41,818 nucleotides of DNA from Thiocapsa sp. KS1 (lineage in GTDB: Bacteria > Pseudomonadota > Gammaproteobacteria > Chromatiales > Chromatiaceae). Positions 1 to 8,457 of this stretch are shown one piece after another. The stretch spans positions 5,005,713 through 5,047,530 of the forward strand of contig NZ_LN848257.1 in the NCBI RefSeq assembly GCF_001499735.1. The letters are read 5' to 3'. The notes under the pieces were generated by a model, which was not told the origin of the DNA, ran no database searches, and saw nothing but the letters and a program-made list of their open reading frames with translations. The translations under genes were made by a program, and so were the position numbers. How positions within the stretch are numbered: position 1 is the stretch's first letter; each line of letters starts with the position of its first letter.

Positions 1-10
1 AGACAGCCGC

Positions 11-769
11 TCAGCCGTCCTTTTGTTGTTGCAGGAGTGCCTTGAGGCGGGCGACCTCGGCGAGCGCGGCTTCCTTGGCTTGAAGTGCTGCCTCCTTGGC
101 TTGTCGCTCGGCTTCTTTGGCAGCCCGTTCCTTCTCTAGCTCCTGTTGGATGGAGCGCTGCTGGCGCAGGAACTCTTGACGCGCTTGGTAGGCGTGATAG
201 GCGCGGTCTTTCTCGGAGAAGGCGGTCAAGGTGCTCATGGCTTGCCTCATCACAGGGGTTTGCATCCACTCGGGCAGCTTCTCGTCATCGAGGTGTTCGC
301 CCTCGTTGAAGAATTTCAGCCAGCGTTGTTGTTCGGTTTCGACCTGTTGGACGGCGAATTTGTTCAGCTCGAAGATCCAGATGCCGCCGTGGTCGAGCAG
401 ATTCTGTCCCCGATCATCGCGCATTCGGTAGCGGTGTGCATAGGCCGGCGTGTCGTCGCGCAGGGTCTGATCGAGCAGCCAGATCGCATAGGTCGGTTTG
501 AGGATGCTGTATTCCTGACCGCGACGCAGTTGTCGGCGGTACAGGTCCGCCCAGCCATAGAGCATGCGCGCGGTCAGATCCGCATAGGCCGACAACTGGA
601 TCTCGACCTGAAAGACCCGGCCGGCGGCATCGCGGGCTTTCACATCGAGGATGGTGAGCTTGTCGTTGAAAGTTTCCTGCGGGTTGTAGGGATCGAGGCT
701 TTGCACCTCGACCACCGGACTGGCAAGCGTCCCGGTCAGCCGCCATGCAAATTGGTGTTGAAATCCCAT
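11..769 (-). CDS. Rpn family / PD-(D/E)XK putative transposase-nuclease, N-terminally shortened
   Basis: The 252-residue protein carries the core of the Rpn (recombination-promoting nuclease, PDDEXK_2) family: the stretch PVVEVQSLDPYNP, then D42 in ILDVKARD and E56-x-Q58 in VEIQ, the expected catalytic acids of the PD-(D/E)XK fold. The C-terminal 45 residues are an Ala/Lys/Glu-rich coiled coil with a repeated QAKEAAL unit. Family members normally start with about 40-60 residues of the type 'NDxxFKxxF' before this point. These are missing here, and the bases upstream (770-900, read on the minus strand) do not encode them in any frame I translated. The gene is therefore probably a truncated, decaying copy, although the remaining frame is open. 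Rpn proteins are DNA endonucleases that stimulate RecA-independent recombination and are frequent in accessory DNA. Confidence 0.75.
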   Translation of the reverse strand: MGFQHQFAWRLTGTLASPVVEVQSLDPYNPQETFNDKLTILDVKARDAAGRVFQVEIQLSAYADLTARMLYGWADLYRRQLRRGQEYSILKPTYAIWLLDQTLRDDTPAYAHRYRMRDDRGQNLLDHGGIWIFELNKFAVQQVETEQQRWLKFFNEGEHLDDEKLPEWMQTPVMRQAMSTLTAFSEKDRAYHAYQARQEFLRQQRSIQQELEKERAAKEAERQAKEAALQAKEAALAEVARLKALLQQQKDG

Positions 770-1037
770 CCAGTCTGCCGGATGCCTTGCAATGCACGCG
801 CGAGGTGTTCGCGGAAGAGACCAAAATTGGACCTTGTCGAGACGACCGGCCGGAAGCGCCGCCGACGATTGGCGCGAAGCGTCAACACCCCGGGATCGAC
901 GACTTGCAGTCGTCTTCGTCTGTAGGCCCGACAGCCCGCACGGTCGATGTCGACTCGACGATCCCGGATGGCATGATCATCGTTCAGTGTATTCTGTTCC
1001 GAGTTTCAATTGCCGCTTCAACGCGAGGGCACTGATC

Positions 1038-1667
1038 ATGACTACAACGGCAGAGGAGATTTGGAGCTTGTTGCGCGAGTTGACTAAATCGCAGCAAGAA
1101 ACCGATCGCATTTTGCAAGAAACGGCGCAGCAGTCGAAGGAGACCGATCGGCGTATGCTCGAGACCGATCGGCGTATGCTGGAGACTGATCGGCGCATGA
1201 AAGACACGGATCGCCAAATCAGAGAGCTCGGCAAGCAGATTGGCGGCCTGGGCGAGAAATTCGGCAGCTTCACCGAAGGTCTGGCGTTGCCCTCGATGGA
1301 AAACATCCTACGCACGCGCTTCGGCATGGAAGTGGTCAGCCCCAGCGTGCGCGTCACCAAAGACGGCCGGCATCTGGAAATCGATGTGCTCTCCTATGCC
1401 AACGGTCCGATCAATGCGGCTTACGTGGTGGAGGTGAAGAGCCACGCGCGCGAGGAGTCGATCGCCCAAATGAAGGCGTTGCTGACGCGTTTTCGGCAAT
1501 TTTTTCCCGAGCATAGCGACAAGCGGCTCTACGGCATCCTCGCTGCCGTCGATCTCTCGGCCGATCTGCGCGAGCGGGCGCTGCGAGAAGGTTTCTATGT
1601 GGCCCGCATCCATGACCAGGTCTTCGAGCTCGATGTCCCCGCGGATTTCCAGCCGATCGCGTATTGA
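1038..1667 (+). CDS. DUF3782-like coiled-coil protein with PD-(D/E)XK nuclease-like C-terminus
   Basis: This is a 209-residue protein. The ATG at 1038 is preceded by GAGGGC at a suitable distance. The frame stays open further upstream, but those codons show no protein-like pattern. Residues about 18-62 form a coiled coil built from near-identical 7-residue units (ETDRRML), encoded by a 21-bp tandem repeat. The C-terminal half has D116 in LEIDVLSY and E132-V-K134 in VVEVKSH, the arrangement expected for a PD-(D/E)XK nuclease-like fold. Proteins of this architecture are common, multicopy and of unknown function in cyanobacteria and purple bacteria. No partner gene is evident; the neighbours are a truncated Rpn nuclease and another coiled-coil protein. 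Substrate and activity are unknown. Confidence 0.75.
   Translation: MTTTAEEIWSLLRELTKSQQETDRILQETAQQSKETDRRMLETDRRMLETDRRMKDTDRQIRELGKQIGGLGEKFGSFTEGLALPSMENILRTRFGMEVVSPSVRVTKDGRHLEIDVLSYANGPINAAYVVEVKSHAREESIAQMKALLTRFRQFFPEHSDKRLYGILAAVDLSADLRERALREGFYVARIHDQVFELDVPADFQPIAY
1140..1223 (+). repeat. 21-bp tandem repeat inside the coiled-coil gene
   Basis: Four consecutive 21-bp units start at 1140, 1161, 1182 and 1203. The first two differ only at their last base (GAGACCGATCGGCGTATGCT followed by C or G); the third and fourth are progressively diverged. Each unit encodes one heptad of the coiled coil (ETDRRML, ETDRRML, ETDRRMK, DTDRQIR), so gain or loss of a unit would keep frame and register. 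Confidence 0.9.
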
Positions 1668-1752
1668 CCGATACCGAATTGTGTCACCAGGTGCGGCGGG
1701 TCCGGATCGCGCGCTTCGAGCTGTTCTAATGAGCGAGGCCCGTAAAGAGTCT

Positions 1753-2085
1753 TTATAGCCACTTGCCGGCGGCGATGATGAGCGCGGCGATGGTCGTGAT
1801 GAAGCCGATCAGCCACATGAACTGATGGTCGTGGCGCTTGATGAGATCCTCGAAGCGTTTGTCGCTTTGCTCGAAGCGTCTTTCCATCTGCTCGAAGCGC
1901 TTCTCCATCTGCTCGAATCCCTGCCGCATCAGCTCGCCCTGATGCTTGAGCGCCTCCTCGACCCGCACCATGCGCTCGCGCAGCTCGATCTCATAGACGA
2001 CGGAGGGTTTGCCGAGGCTTTGCTCGGCGAGCCACTCGCTCATGTGGGCTTTGATGAACTGAATATCGTCCTGGGAGAGGGCCAT
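1753..2085 (-). CDS. small coiled-coil membrane protein
   Basis: The 110-residue protein starts at the ATG at 2085, which has a strong GGAGGT ribosome-binding site seven bases upstream; an upstream in-frame ATG at 2157 lacks one. It begins MALSQDDIQF. The middle is a long charged coiled coil with repeated 'EQMEKRFEQMERRFEQ' heptads, and it ends in one hydrophobic membrane segment (FMWLIGFITTIAALIIAAG) and the short tail KWL. The layout resembles CCDC90/DUF1640-like tail-anchored proteins, often found as several copies in purple bacteria. The function is unknown. It sits convergent to the preceding coiled-coil nuclease-like gene. Confidence 0.7.
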   Translation of the reverse strand: MALSQDDIQFIKAHMSEWLAEQSLGKPSVVYEIELRERMVRVEEALKHQGELMRQGFEQMEKRFEQMERRFEQSDKRFEDLIKRHDHQFMWLIGFITTIAALIIAAGKWL

Positions 2086-2203
2086 GGTGACCTCCGTTGC
2101 AGCACCGCCGGGCTTAGCCTCAGACCTCATCATCAACCGGCGACGTGGATTGTGCAATGACCGGTAGATTGAGGGGCAATAGCGGTTTTCTCGACATCGG
2201 CCG

Positions 2204-2284
2204 GTAGGGTGGGCGAGCGAAAACGCAGTCCAACGCGCCTTGCGCGGAGGCTGGGGTGGACTGCGCTGCGCTTGTCCACCCTAC
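2204..2284. repeat. dispersed palindromic repeat, GTAGGGTGG family, copy 1
   Basis: This 81-bp unit begins GTAGGGTGGGCGAGCG and ends TTGTCCACCCTAC; the two ends are inverted complements. A second copy lies at 12226-12305. The unit fills most of the 317-bp space between the coiled-coil membrane protein gene and the DAHP synthase gene; apart from it I see nothing definite there except the weak ribosome-binding region of the latter. Confidence 0.85.
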
Positions 2285-2402
2285 GGCGCTTGTCCACACA
2301 GCGGTTTTCTCATGGACAGGGATCCGCGGTACCGCGGAGAATCTTCATGCCCGGCCGTCGTGTCGACGAGACCTCCGGCCCTTCGTTCGATTTCCAAGGT
2401 GA

Positions 2403-3482
2403 ATGCGCGTGCAGAAAACGGAAAACCTCAATGTCAGCGGCTTCGATCCGATGCCCTCGCCGCTGGAGATCCATCGTGCCGTGCCGATCTCCGATCGGGC
2501 GTCGGCGACCGTGCTTGCAGGTCGCGAGACCCTGCAGGCGATCCTGGATCGGCGCGACCCCCGAATCTTTGTCGTCGTCGGGCCTTGCTCGATCCACGAT
2601 CCGGTCGCCGGCCTGGATTACGCTCGGCGGCTCAAGGTCTTGGCGGATGCGGTCTCGGATCGACTGGTGTTGGTGATGCGGGTCTATTTCCAGAAGCCGC
2701 GGACGACCACCGGATGGAAGGGATATATCAACGATCCGAACCTGGACGATACCTTCAGCATCGCCGAGGGCATGGCGAAGGCGCGGCAATTCCTGCTCGA
2801 GGTCACCGAGCTTGGTCTGCCCACCGCGACCGAGGCGCTCGATTCCATCGTCCCGCAGTATCTATGGGACCTCATCTGTTGGACGGCCATCGGTGCGCGG
2901 ACCTCGGAGTCGCAAACCCATCGGGAGATGTCCTCCGGTCTGTCGACCCCGGTCGGCTTCAAGAACGGCACGGACGGCTCCGTCGACACTGCGATCAATG
3001 CGATCCTCTCGGCGGCCCAGCCGCACAGCTTCCTGGGCGTCAATGCCGAGGGCCTGACCAGTGTGGTCAGGACCCGCGGCAACCGCTACGGTCATCTGGT
3101 GCTGCGCGGCGGCGGCAATCGACCCAACTACGATACCGTCAGCGTCGCGATGGCCGAGGAGGCGCTGAGCAAAGCCGGCCTACCCGCAAACATCGTGATC
3201 GACTGCTCGCATGCCAACAGCTTCAAGCGGCCGGAGCTGCAGCCGCTGGTGATGCACGACTGCGTAAACCAGATTTACGGCGGAAACCGCTCGATCGTCG
3301 GCCTGATGGTGGAGAGCTTCATCGAGGCCGGACAACAATCGATCCCTGCCGACTTGGTGCAGCTGCGATACGGCTGCTCGGTGACCGACGCCTGTGTCGA
3401 CTGGGCGACCACCGAGCGCATGCTCCGCGACGCCCACGCCGCTCTGCCTGACGCCGTGCTGTCGCGGCGCATGCTCGGCTAG
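2403..3482 (+). CDS. 3-deoxy-7-phosphoheptulonate (DAHP) synthase, class I (AroF/AroG/AroH type)
   Basis: It condenses phosphoenolpyruvate and erythrose 4-phosphate, the first step of the shikimate pathway to aromatic amino acids. The 359 residues match the usual 350-360 of the E. coli type. Visible motifs are GPCSIHD at 60-66 (C62 is the metal-ligand cysteine), KPRTTTGWKG at 98-107, GARTSESQ at 164-171, PVGFKNGTDG, and the C-terminal CSHANSFKRP and YGCSVTDACVDW. An in-frame stop lies immediately upstream of the ATG at 2403. The only Shine-Dalgarno-like run, AAGGTG, is very close to this ATG and better spaced for the GTG at 2409, so the start may be two codons later. The sequence alone does not tell which feedback amino acid controls it, so no symbol is given. 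It is monocistronic, flanked by palindromic repeats. Confidence 0.93.
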   Translation: MRVQKTENLNVSGFDPMPSPLEIHRAVPISDRASATVLAGRETLQAILDRRDPRIFVVVGPCSIHDPVAGLDYARRLKVLADAVSDRLVLVMRVYFQKPRTTTGWKGYINDPNLDDTFSIAEGMAKARQFLLEVTELGLPTATEALDSIVPQYLWDLICWTAIGARTSESQTHREMSSGLSTPVGFKNGTDGSVDTAINAILSAAQPHSFLGVNAEGLTSVVRTRGNRYGHLVLRGGGNRPNYDTVSVAMAEEALSKAGLPANIVIDCSHANSFKRPELQPLVMHDCVNQIYGGNRSIVGLMVESFIEAGQQSIPADLVQLRYGCSVTDACVDWATTERMLRDAHAALPDAVLSRRMLG

Positions 3483-3553
3483 ATCCGTGATCCATCCGAC
3501 TGCTCCGATAGATCCGATCAACCGTCGGCTGAGCATTCCACGCTGCGAGGGCC

Positions 3554-3629
3554 GTAGGTTGTACCGAGCCTTGCGAGGCACAACCAACCGCCGGCGTAGG
3601 TTGTGCTTCCTACCGTCAGCACAACCTAC
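3554..3629. repeat. dispersed palindromic repeat, GTAGGTTGTGC family, copy 1
   Basis: This unit of about 76 bp starts GTAGGTTGTACCGAGCC and ends CAGCACAACCTAC, its inverted complement, with an internal GTAGGTTGTGCTTCCTACC. Its reverse complement matches 20614-20688. It lies between the convergent ends of the DAHP synthase gene and folE, a typical place for REP-like elements. Confidence 0.8.
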
Positions 3630-3723
3630 GGATCTGTAGACTTCCGGGGGGCATTTAAGCGATTCCTGGACAATGATCGCATAGGGTGTCGAGCCTGTTG
3701 TCGCCTTGGCCCGCGCGCGGCCA

Positions 3724-4362
<639 letters not shown>

Positions 4363-4809
4363 GGTGTTGCCTAATGGATCCTCGACGAAGTGGACCGGCA
4401 GGGTGTCGGCCTTTGACGTGAACAACTCTTGGACACCAGAGTGGGGCCGTCGCGGGCAAATGGAACCCGGGGCCTCGGACACGTTGCGTCGATATCTCGT
4501 CGGGCGTGTCGTCAGTGGCGCGCAGGCAATTACCCGGCGCGGCATCCGCGCATTCCCGGATCCTCGGATGCACGTCACTCGATGCCCATCCGATCGATTC
4601 GGCCCGCCTGCGCCGCCTCTCTCTTTCCTGTGTGGGATGGCTGCGACGTCTTCAAGTATGATGGCTCGTACAGTGTTCCGTCCGCGTCGAAACCGTCGCG
4701 GGCCGGCACGCCGGGCGGTCGCGGCCGGCATGCGCAGTGTGACATGCAGGGCCGTCCGCCGAGCCATCCCGGGCGGGGCCAGAGCGCCGACGGGCGCGGA
4801 GGAGCGTGA
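4363..4809. other. 447-bp intergenic space between divergent folE and cidA/lrgA-like genes
   Basis: I see no credible gene: frames open on both strands give arginine- and proline-rich translations without family features. A TATGAT hexamer at 4657-4662 (plus strand) could be the -10 box for the CidA/LrgA-LrgB pair, but no good -35 lies 16-18 bp upstream. The promoter of folE must also lie here; I could not place it. Confidence 0.4.
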
Positions 4810-5187
4810 ATGCTGCAAGCCCTAACCTTGATCCTGATCTGCCAGCTCGTCGGCGAGACCGTCGTCTTACTGACCGGGCTGCCGATACCCGGGCCCGTGC
4901 TCGGGATGCTGGTCCTTCTAGGGTGGCTGTTCCTGCGCGGAGGGATCCCCGAGAACGTCGGGCGGACCGCCGATGCGTTGCTCGCGCATTTCTCGCTGTT
5001 GTTTGTACCGGCCGGGGTCGGGGTGATGCTGCATTGGGAGCGCATACAGGGCCAGTGGCGTGCGATTGCCGCGGCACTGCTCGCGGGAACCCTGATCACG
5101 CTCGCGGTCACCGCCTTGACGATGGCCGGTGCACAACGCCTGCTCGCGGCACGCAAAGGGCGCGTTCGGGGCGAAGCCGATGACTGA
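4810..5187 (+). CDS. CidA/LrgA family membrane protein
   Basis: This 125-residue, four-helix membrane protein shows the family core: [26 protein letters not shown], then a hydrophilic loop ([25 protein letters not shown]) and a last helix pair. CidA/LrgA proteins are holin-like and act with LrgB/CidB partners in murein-hydrolase control, cell lysis or, in some bacteria, export of pyruvate or similar by-products. Its stop codon overlaps the start of the LrgB-family gene by eight bases (5180-5187), so the two are translationally coupled and probably form one complex in the inner membrane. The actual substrate is unknown. Confidence 0.88.
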   Translation: MLQALTLILICQLVGETVVLLTGLPIPGPVLGMLVLLGWLFLRGGIPENVGRTADALLAHFSLLFVPAGVGVMLHWERIQGQWRAIAAALLAGTLITLAVTALTMAGAQRLLAARKGRVRGEADD

Positions 5188-5914
5188 GACGCCTTTGGCC
5201 GAGATCTGGGTTTATCTCGCAGCCTCGCCGCTGCTCTGGCTGTCGGCGACCTTGGTCTGCTATCTGTTGGCCGATCGACTCTATCGGTTCGGGCGGGGGA
5301 GTCCGCTGTTGAACCCGGTCGCCATTGCCGTTGCCTTGTTAATCGGGATCCTGGTGATCACGGACACGCCTTACGCAGTCTATTTCGACGGGGCGCAGTT
5401 CGTCCACTTCCTGCTCGGTCCGGCGACGGTCTCGCTGGCCATCCCGCTCTATCGCCAGCGCGAGCGTTTGGGGGCATTGGCGCTGCCGATCGGCGCGGCT
5501 TTGCTGGTCGGCGTGCTCACCGCGAGCTTGAGCGCGATCGGGCTTGCCGCCTGGCTCGGCGCCGACGTCGCGACCCTGGTGTCTCTGGCCCCCAAGTCGG
5601 TGACGGCGCCGGTGGCGATGGGTATCTCGGAAAAGCTCGGCGGGATCCCGTCGCTGACGGCGGTCCTGGTGGTCAGTACCGGCATCGTCGGCGCGGTCTT
5701 CGGCACGGCCGTGCTGCGCCTCTTGCGGATTCGCGACGATGCGGTCAAGGGGATCACGATGGGTGTGACCTCGCACGGCATCGGAACCGCGCGTGCCTTT
5801 CAAGTCAGCCCGGCGATGGGGGCCTTCTCCGGTCTTGCGATGGCGCTGTCGGCCTTTCTGACAGCCGCGCTTTTGCCTTCGTTGTTGAATTGGCTGGGGT
5901 TGGCGCGCGGATGA
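5180..5914 (+). CDS. LrgB family (CidB/LrgB) membrane protein
   Basis: The 244-residue protein starts at the ATG at 5180, inside the last codons of the CidA/LrgA gene. Several hydrophobic helices are visible, with the family signatures NPVAIAVALLIGIL, FLLGPATVSLAIPLY and LAPKSVTAPVAMGISEKLGGIPSLTAVLVVSTGIVGAVFG, followed by GVTSHGIGTARAF. It is the partner of the preceding holin-like protein. Known homologues include plastid glycolate/glycerate transporters and bacterial autolysis modulators, so a role in export of small organic acids under redox or overflow stress is possible but is inference. Confidence 0.9.
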   Translation: MTETPLAEIWVYLAASPLLWLSATLVCYLLADRLYRFGRGSPLLNPVAIAVALLIGILVITDTPYAVYFDGAQFVHFLLGPATVSLAIPLYRQRERLGALALPIGAALLVGVLTASLSAIGLAAWLGADVATLVSLAPKSVTAPVAMGISEKLGGIPSLTAVLVVSTGIVGAVFGTAVLRLLRIRDDAVKGITMGVTSHGIGTARAFQVSPAMGAFSGLAMALSAFLTAALLPSLLNWLGLARG

Positions 5915-5972
5915 TGCGGCATGGTTGAGGCGCCGCGAGCACACGGCGCACGAAGGTCGAAACGAGACCGGC

Positions 5973-6164
5973 CTATTTTGTTTCCAGGGTGTCCATCGTC
6001 ATGACGGTGTAGGCCGGGCACAGGCGCAGGAAAGCGGTCGCGATCAGGGCGACGCCGACGAGGCCGAGCCAGTTGGCGGCGAACACGCCCCAAAGAACAA
6101 TCACGAGTCCAGCGATAAGGCGAATCTTACGATCGTTCTCGCCGATGTTTTTCTTCAGTTCCAT
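5973..6164 (-). CDS. DUF2892 family (YgaP-like) small membrane protein
   Basis: This is a 63-residue protein. The ATG at 6164 is preceded by AGAGG at seven bases, and the start MELKKNIGENDRKIRLIAGL is the typical N-terminus of DUF2892 proteins. Two membrane helices follow (LIAGLVIVLWGVFAANWLGLVG and LIATAFLRLCPAYTVMTM). The single C-terminal CPAY cysteine is common in this family, which sometimes occurs fused to or next to rhodanese domains. No rhodanese gene is adjacent here. The frame continues upstream to 6281 but with atypical sequence. The function is unknown. Confidence 0.82.
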   Translation of the reverse strand: MELKKNIGENDRKIRLIAGLVIVLWGVFAANWLGLVGVALIATAFLRLCPAYTVMTMDTLETK

Positions 6165-6253
6165 CGAGAACCTCTTGCAGTGACGGCATGTGAATCCTCG
6201 ACGCCGATCCGGTCTGCGCTTGAGTGATCCTGCGCGGGTCGAATCGACGCGAC

Positions 6254-6296
6254 CCCGCGTGACCCCGCGTGACGAGTTCACGCGGGGTCACGCGGG
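6254..6296. terminator. 19-bp perfect hairpin downstream of dctM
   Basis: Arms 6254-6272 and 6278-6296 are perfectly complementary (19 bp) around a 5-base loop. Each arm contains a tandem direct repeat of GCGTGACCCC-type decamers, so the structure can also pair in shifted register. It lies 50 bp beyond the dctM stop codon on the minus strand, where a terminator is expected, but there is no T-tract on either side, so it may act as an mRNA 3'-end stabiliser rather than an intrinsic terminator. Confidence 0.6.
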
Positions 6297-6346
6297 CTAA
6301 CCATACACTTTGCAAGGTTGATGCGAAACCCTGTCCGCGCTCGCCC

Positions 6347-7630
6347 TCACATCATGCCCAAGGTCCGCGGCAGCCAAAGTGACAGGGGCGGCCAATAGGT
6401 GATCATCATCAGGAATACCAACATGGTGAGCAGCCACGGGAAGCAGGCGATGGTGGTCTCGGTCATGCCCAGTCGCGAGATCCCGCTCGCCACATAGAGG
6501 TTGAGCCCCACCGGCGGGGTGATCATGCCGATCTCCATGTTGACCACGACCATGACGCCGAAGTGGATCGGGTCGATCCCCAGGGCCATGGCGACCGGAA
6601 ACAGCACCGGAGCCGTGATCAGGATGATCGAGGTCGGCTCCATGATGTTGCCGGCCATGAGCAGGAGCACGTTGACCGCCAGGAGGAAGCCGATCGGTCC
6701 GAGCCCGGTGTCGACCATCCATTGCGCGAGCTCTTGGGGGATGTTCTCGTAGGTCAGCAGGAAGGAGAAGAGGACCGCATTGGTGATGATGTAGAGCAAC
6801 ATCGCCGACATGTTTGCCGAGTCCAGCAACACCTTGGGCACCCGGCTCAAGGGCATGTCCTTATACACGAAGACCGCGACCACGAAGGCATAGACCGCAC
6901 TCATGGCGGCGGCCTCGGTGGGCGTGAAGATCCCCGAGTAGATCCCGCCCATCACCAGGATGATCAGCAGCAAACCCCAGACCGATTTACGCCAGGTCTG
7001 GAAGCGCGTCGCCCAGCTCGCACGCGGCAGGCGGGGGTAATTGTTGCGACGCGCGATCCACCAGGTCGTGACACCCAGCATGAAAGCAAGCACGATACCC
7101 GGGACGACACCGGCCATGAAGAGTGCACCGACGGAGCTGTTGGTGGAGACGGCGTACATCACCATCACGATGGAGGGCGGGATCAGGATGCCGAGACCGC
7201 CGGCGGAGGCGATGACGCCGGTGCCGAAGCGCACCGGAAACCCCTGCTTGACCATTGCCGGGAGCAGGATGGCACCGACGGCCACGACGGTCGCCGGCGA
7301 AGACCCCGAGACCGCTGCGAACAGCGCGCAGGCAAACACCGCCGAGAGTCCGAGTCCGCCGTGATAATGGCCGACCATACTGGTGGCGAAGTCGATCATG
7401 CGACGGGCTACGCCGCCATGGGTGAGGAAGTTGCCGGCGAGGATAAAGAAGGGGATCGCCATGATCTCGAACTTCTCGATCCCGGTGAACAGCTTCAAGG
7501 CCACCGACTCGATCGGCACCGAGGTCATGGTGAAGAGATAGGTCAGCACCGTGAGGCCCAAGGCGATGGACACCGGCATGCCGGTAAGCATCAGGCCCAG
7601 CAGGAGACCGAAGATGATGAGTGCGGTCAT
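6347..7630 (-). CDS. dctM: TRAP transporter large permease, DctM type
   Basis: This 427-residue inner-membrane protein is the ion-driven translocation subunit of a tripartite ATP-independent periplasmic transporter. Typical DctM stretches are LLGLMLTGMPVSIALGL, IPFFILAGNFLTHGGVARRMIDFA, FAAVSGSSPATVVAVGAI, GILIPPSIVMVMYA, FTPTEAAAMSAVYAF and EIGMITPPVGLNLYVASGI, with 11-13 hydrophobic helices. Its start overlaps the dctQ stop by four bases (ATGA at 7627-7630), so the two are co-translated. The substrate is not predictable from this subunit; C4-dicarboxylates are the commonest, but TRAP systems also import other organic acids and sulfonates. Confidence 0.94.
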   Translation of the reverse strand: MTALIIFGLLLGLMLTGMPVSIALGLTVLTYLFTMTSVPIESVALKLFTGIEKFEIMAIPFFILAGNFLTHGGVARRMIDFATSMVGHYHGGLGLSAVFACALFAAVSGSSPATVVAVGAILLPAMVKQGFPVRFGTGVIASAGGLGILIPPSIVMVMYAVSTNSSVGALFMAGVVPGIVLAFMLGVTTWWIARRNNYPRLPRASWATRFQTWRKSVWGLLLIILVMGGIYSGIFTPTEAAAMSAVYAFVVAVFVYKDMPLSRVPKVLLDSANMSAMLLYIITNAVLFSFLLTYENIPQELAQWMVDTGLGPIGFLLAVNVLLLMAGNIMEPTSIILITAPVLFPVAMALGIDPIHFGVMVVVNMEIGMITPPVGLNLYVASGISRLGMTETTIACFPWLLTMLVFLMMITYWPPLSLWLPRTLGMM

Positions 7631-8346
7631 GGACGGTTCTCCCCGCGGCCGTTGGATTCGGACTCTTTCCCGGGCGTCTGCTCATGCTGCTCCGGGTGGC
7701 CGCCGTGGATGTGCTCGCGCTCCTCGGCGAGTCTGACCGCCTCGCCCAGGAAGATCGGCTCCGGCTGGCCGGTGGCCTGGGCGCGCTCCACCTCCTCGTC
7801 CAACCCCTCTACGTGTGCATGCTCGTGGCGCGGCAGCTCACCGGTCCGGATGAATGACCAGGCGACCTGCAGAAAGCGGAAGCACATCAGGAAGGAGCCG
7901 AGCGGGATCGCCAGATAGACGATCCACACGGGCACCTCGAGATCCGGGGAGATCTGCTCCGTATGTGCGAGGTGCCAGACGAAGTTGGCCCCGAAGCTTC
8001 CTATCAGCCCGGTGAAGAGTGCCCCGGCCAGCAAGCCGAAGATGACGAATTTGGAGCGCGCCCACTCCGGAAGGTTGATGATCAGGACGTCCACGCCGAC
8101 ATGGATGCCGGTACGCACGCCGTAAGCCGCCCCGAATTTGGCCATCCACACGAACATGCAGATGCATAACTCTTGGGTCCAGCTCAGATTGATTTCGAAG
8201 AGCCAGTCGTAGATGACGTCCCAGCCCCACTCGGCCGACATGTCCAGGCTGTAGCGATGCACCACCGCCACGAAGATCAACAGGGTAGCGGCGCCGATCA
8301 GGAAGGTGATCAGCCATTCCTCCAGGCGGTCCAGGATTTTCAGCAT
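7627..8346 (-). CDS. dctQ: TRAP transporter small permease, DctQ type, with long acidic/His-rich tail
   Basis: The first ~165 residues are the four-helix DctQ domain (LEEWLITFLIGAATLLIFVAVVHRY, the WTQELCICMFVWMAKFGAAYGVRTGIHVGVDVL signature, then LAIPLGSFLMCFRFLQVAW). It is followed by about 70 hydrophilic residues rich in His, Glu and Pro (HEHAHVEGLDEEVE..., HIHGGHPEQHEQ). Most small permeases end shortly after the last helix at about 160-200 residues, so this cytoplasmic tail is an extension. The gene lies between dctP and dctM in the standard P-Q-M order. Confidence 0.92.
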   Translation of the reverse strand: MLKILDRLEEWLITFLIGAATLLIFVAVVHRYSLDMSAEWGWDVIYDWLFEINLSWTQELCICMFVWMAKFGAAYGVRTGIHVGVDVLIINLPEWARSKFVIFGLLAGALFTGLIGSFGANFVWHLAHTEQISPDLEVPVWIVYLAIPLGSFLMCFRFLQVAWSFIRTGELPRHEHAHVEGLDEEVERAQATGQPEPIFLGEAVRLAEEREHIHGGHPEQHEQTPGKESESNGRGENRP

Positions 8347-8398
8347 GGCGACCTCTGCGGTGGGGCCGGGGTCGTGCCCCGGATGTCGATGGAGAAGG

Positions 8399-8431
8399 CC
8401 GGGGCCGGAGGCGTGCCTGCCTCGGCCCCGG
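8399..8431. terminator. hairpin in the dctP-dctQ gap
   Basis: CCGGGGCCG at 8399-8407 pairs with CGGCCCCGG at 8423-8431, and AGGC/GCCT extends the stem to 13 bp with one bulged G and a 6-base loop. It sits in the 111-bp gap between dctP and dctQ. Such hairpins commonly protect or attenuate the transcript so that the periplasmic receptor is made in excess over the permeases. There is no T-tract. Confidence 0.55.
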
Positions 8432-8457
8432 TCTCTACCCGATCGGATCCTTCCCGA

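Noticed and set aside
146-925. 259-codon plus-strand open frame opposite the Rpn-type nuclease gene
   Set aside because: It is antisense to a gene with recognisable motifs and its translation has no family features; it is a by-product of high GC content.
1140-1223. 21-bp repeats considered as a CRISPR array
   Set aside because: Contiguous units without spacers that encode coiled-coil heptads in frame.
2240-3451. 403-codon plus-strand frame overlapping the DAHP synthase gene
   Set aside because: Arg/Gly/Pro-rich shadow of the real frame, without homology.
6563-7918. 451-codon plus-strand frame opposite dctM and dctQ
   Set aside because: Composition dominated by Asp, His, Arg and Gly, as expected for the antisense of membrane-protein codons; dctM and dctQ are certain.
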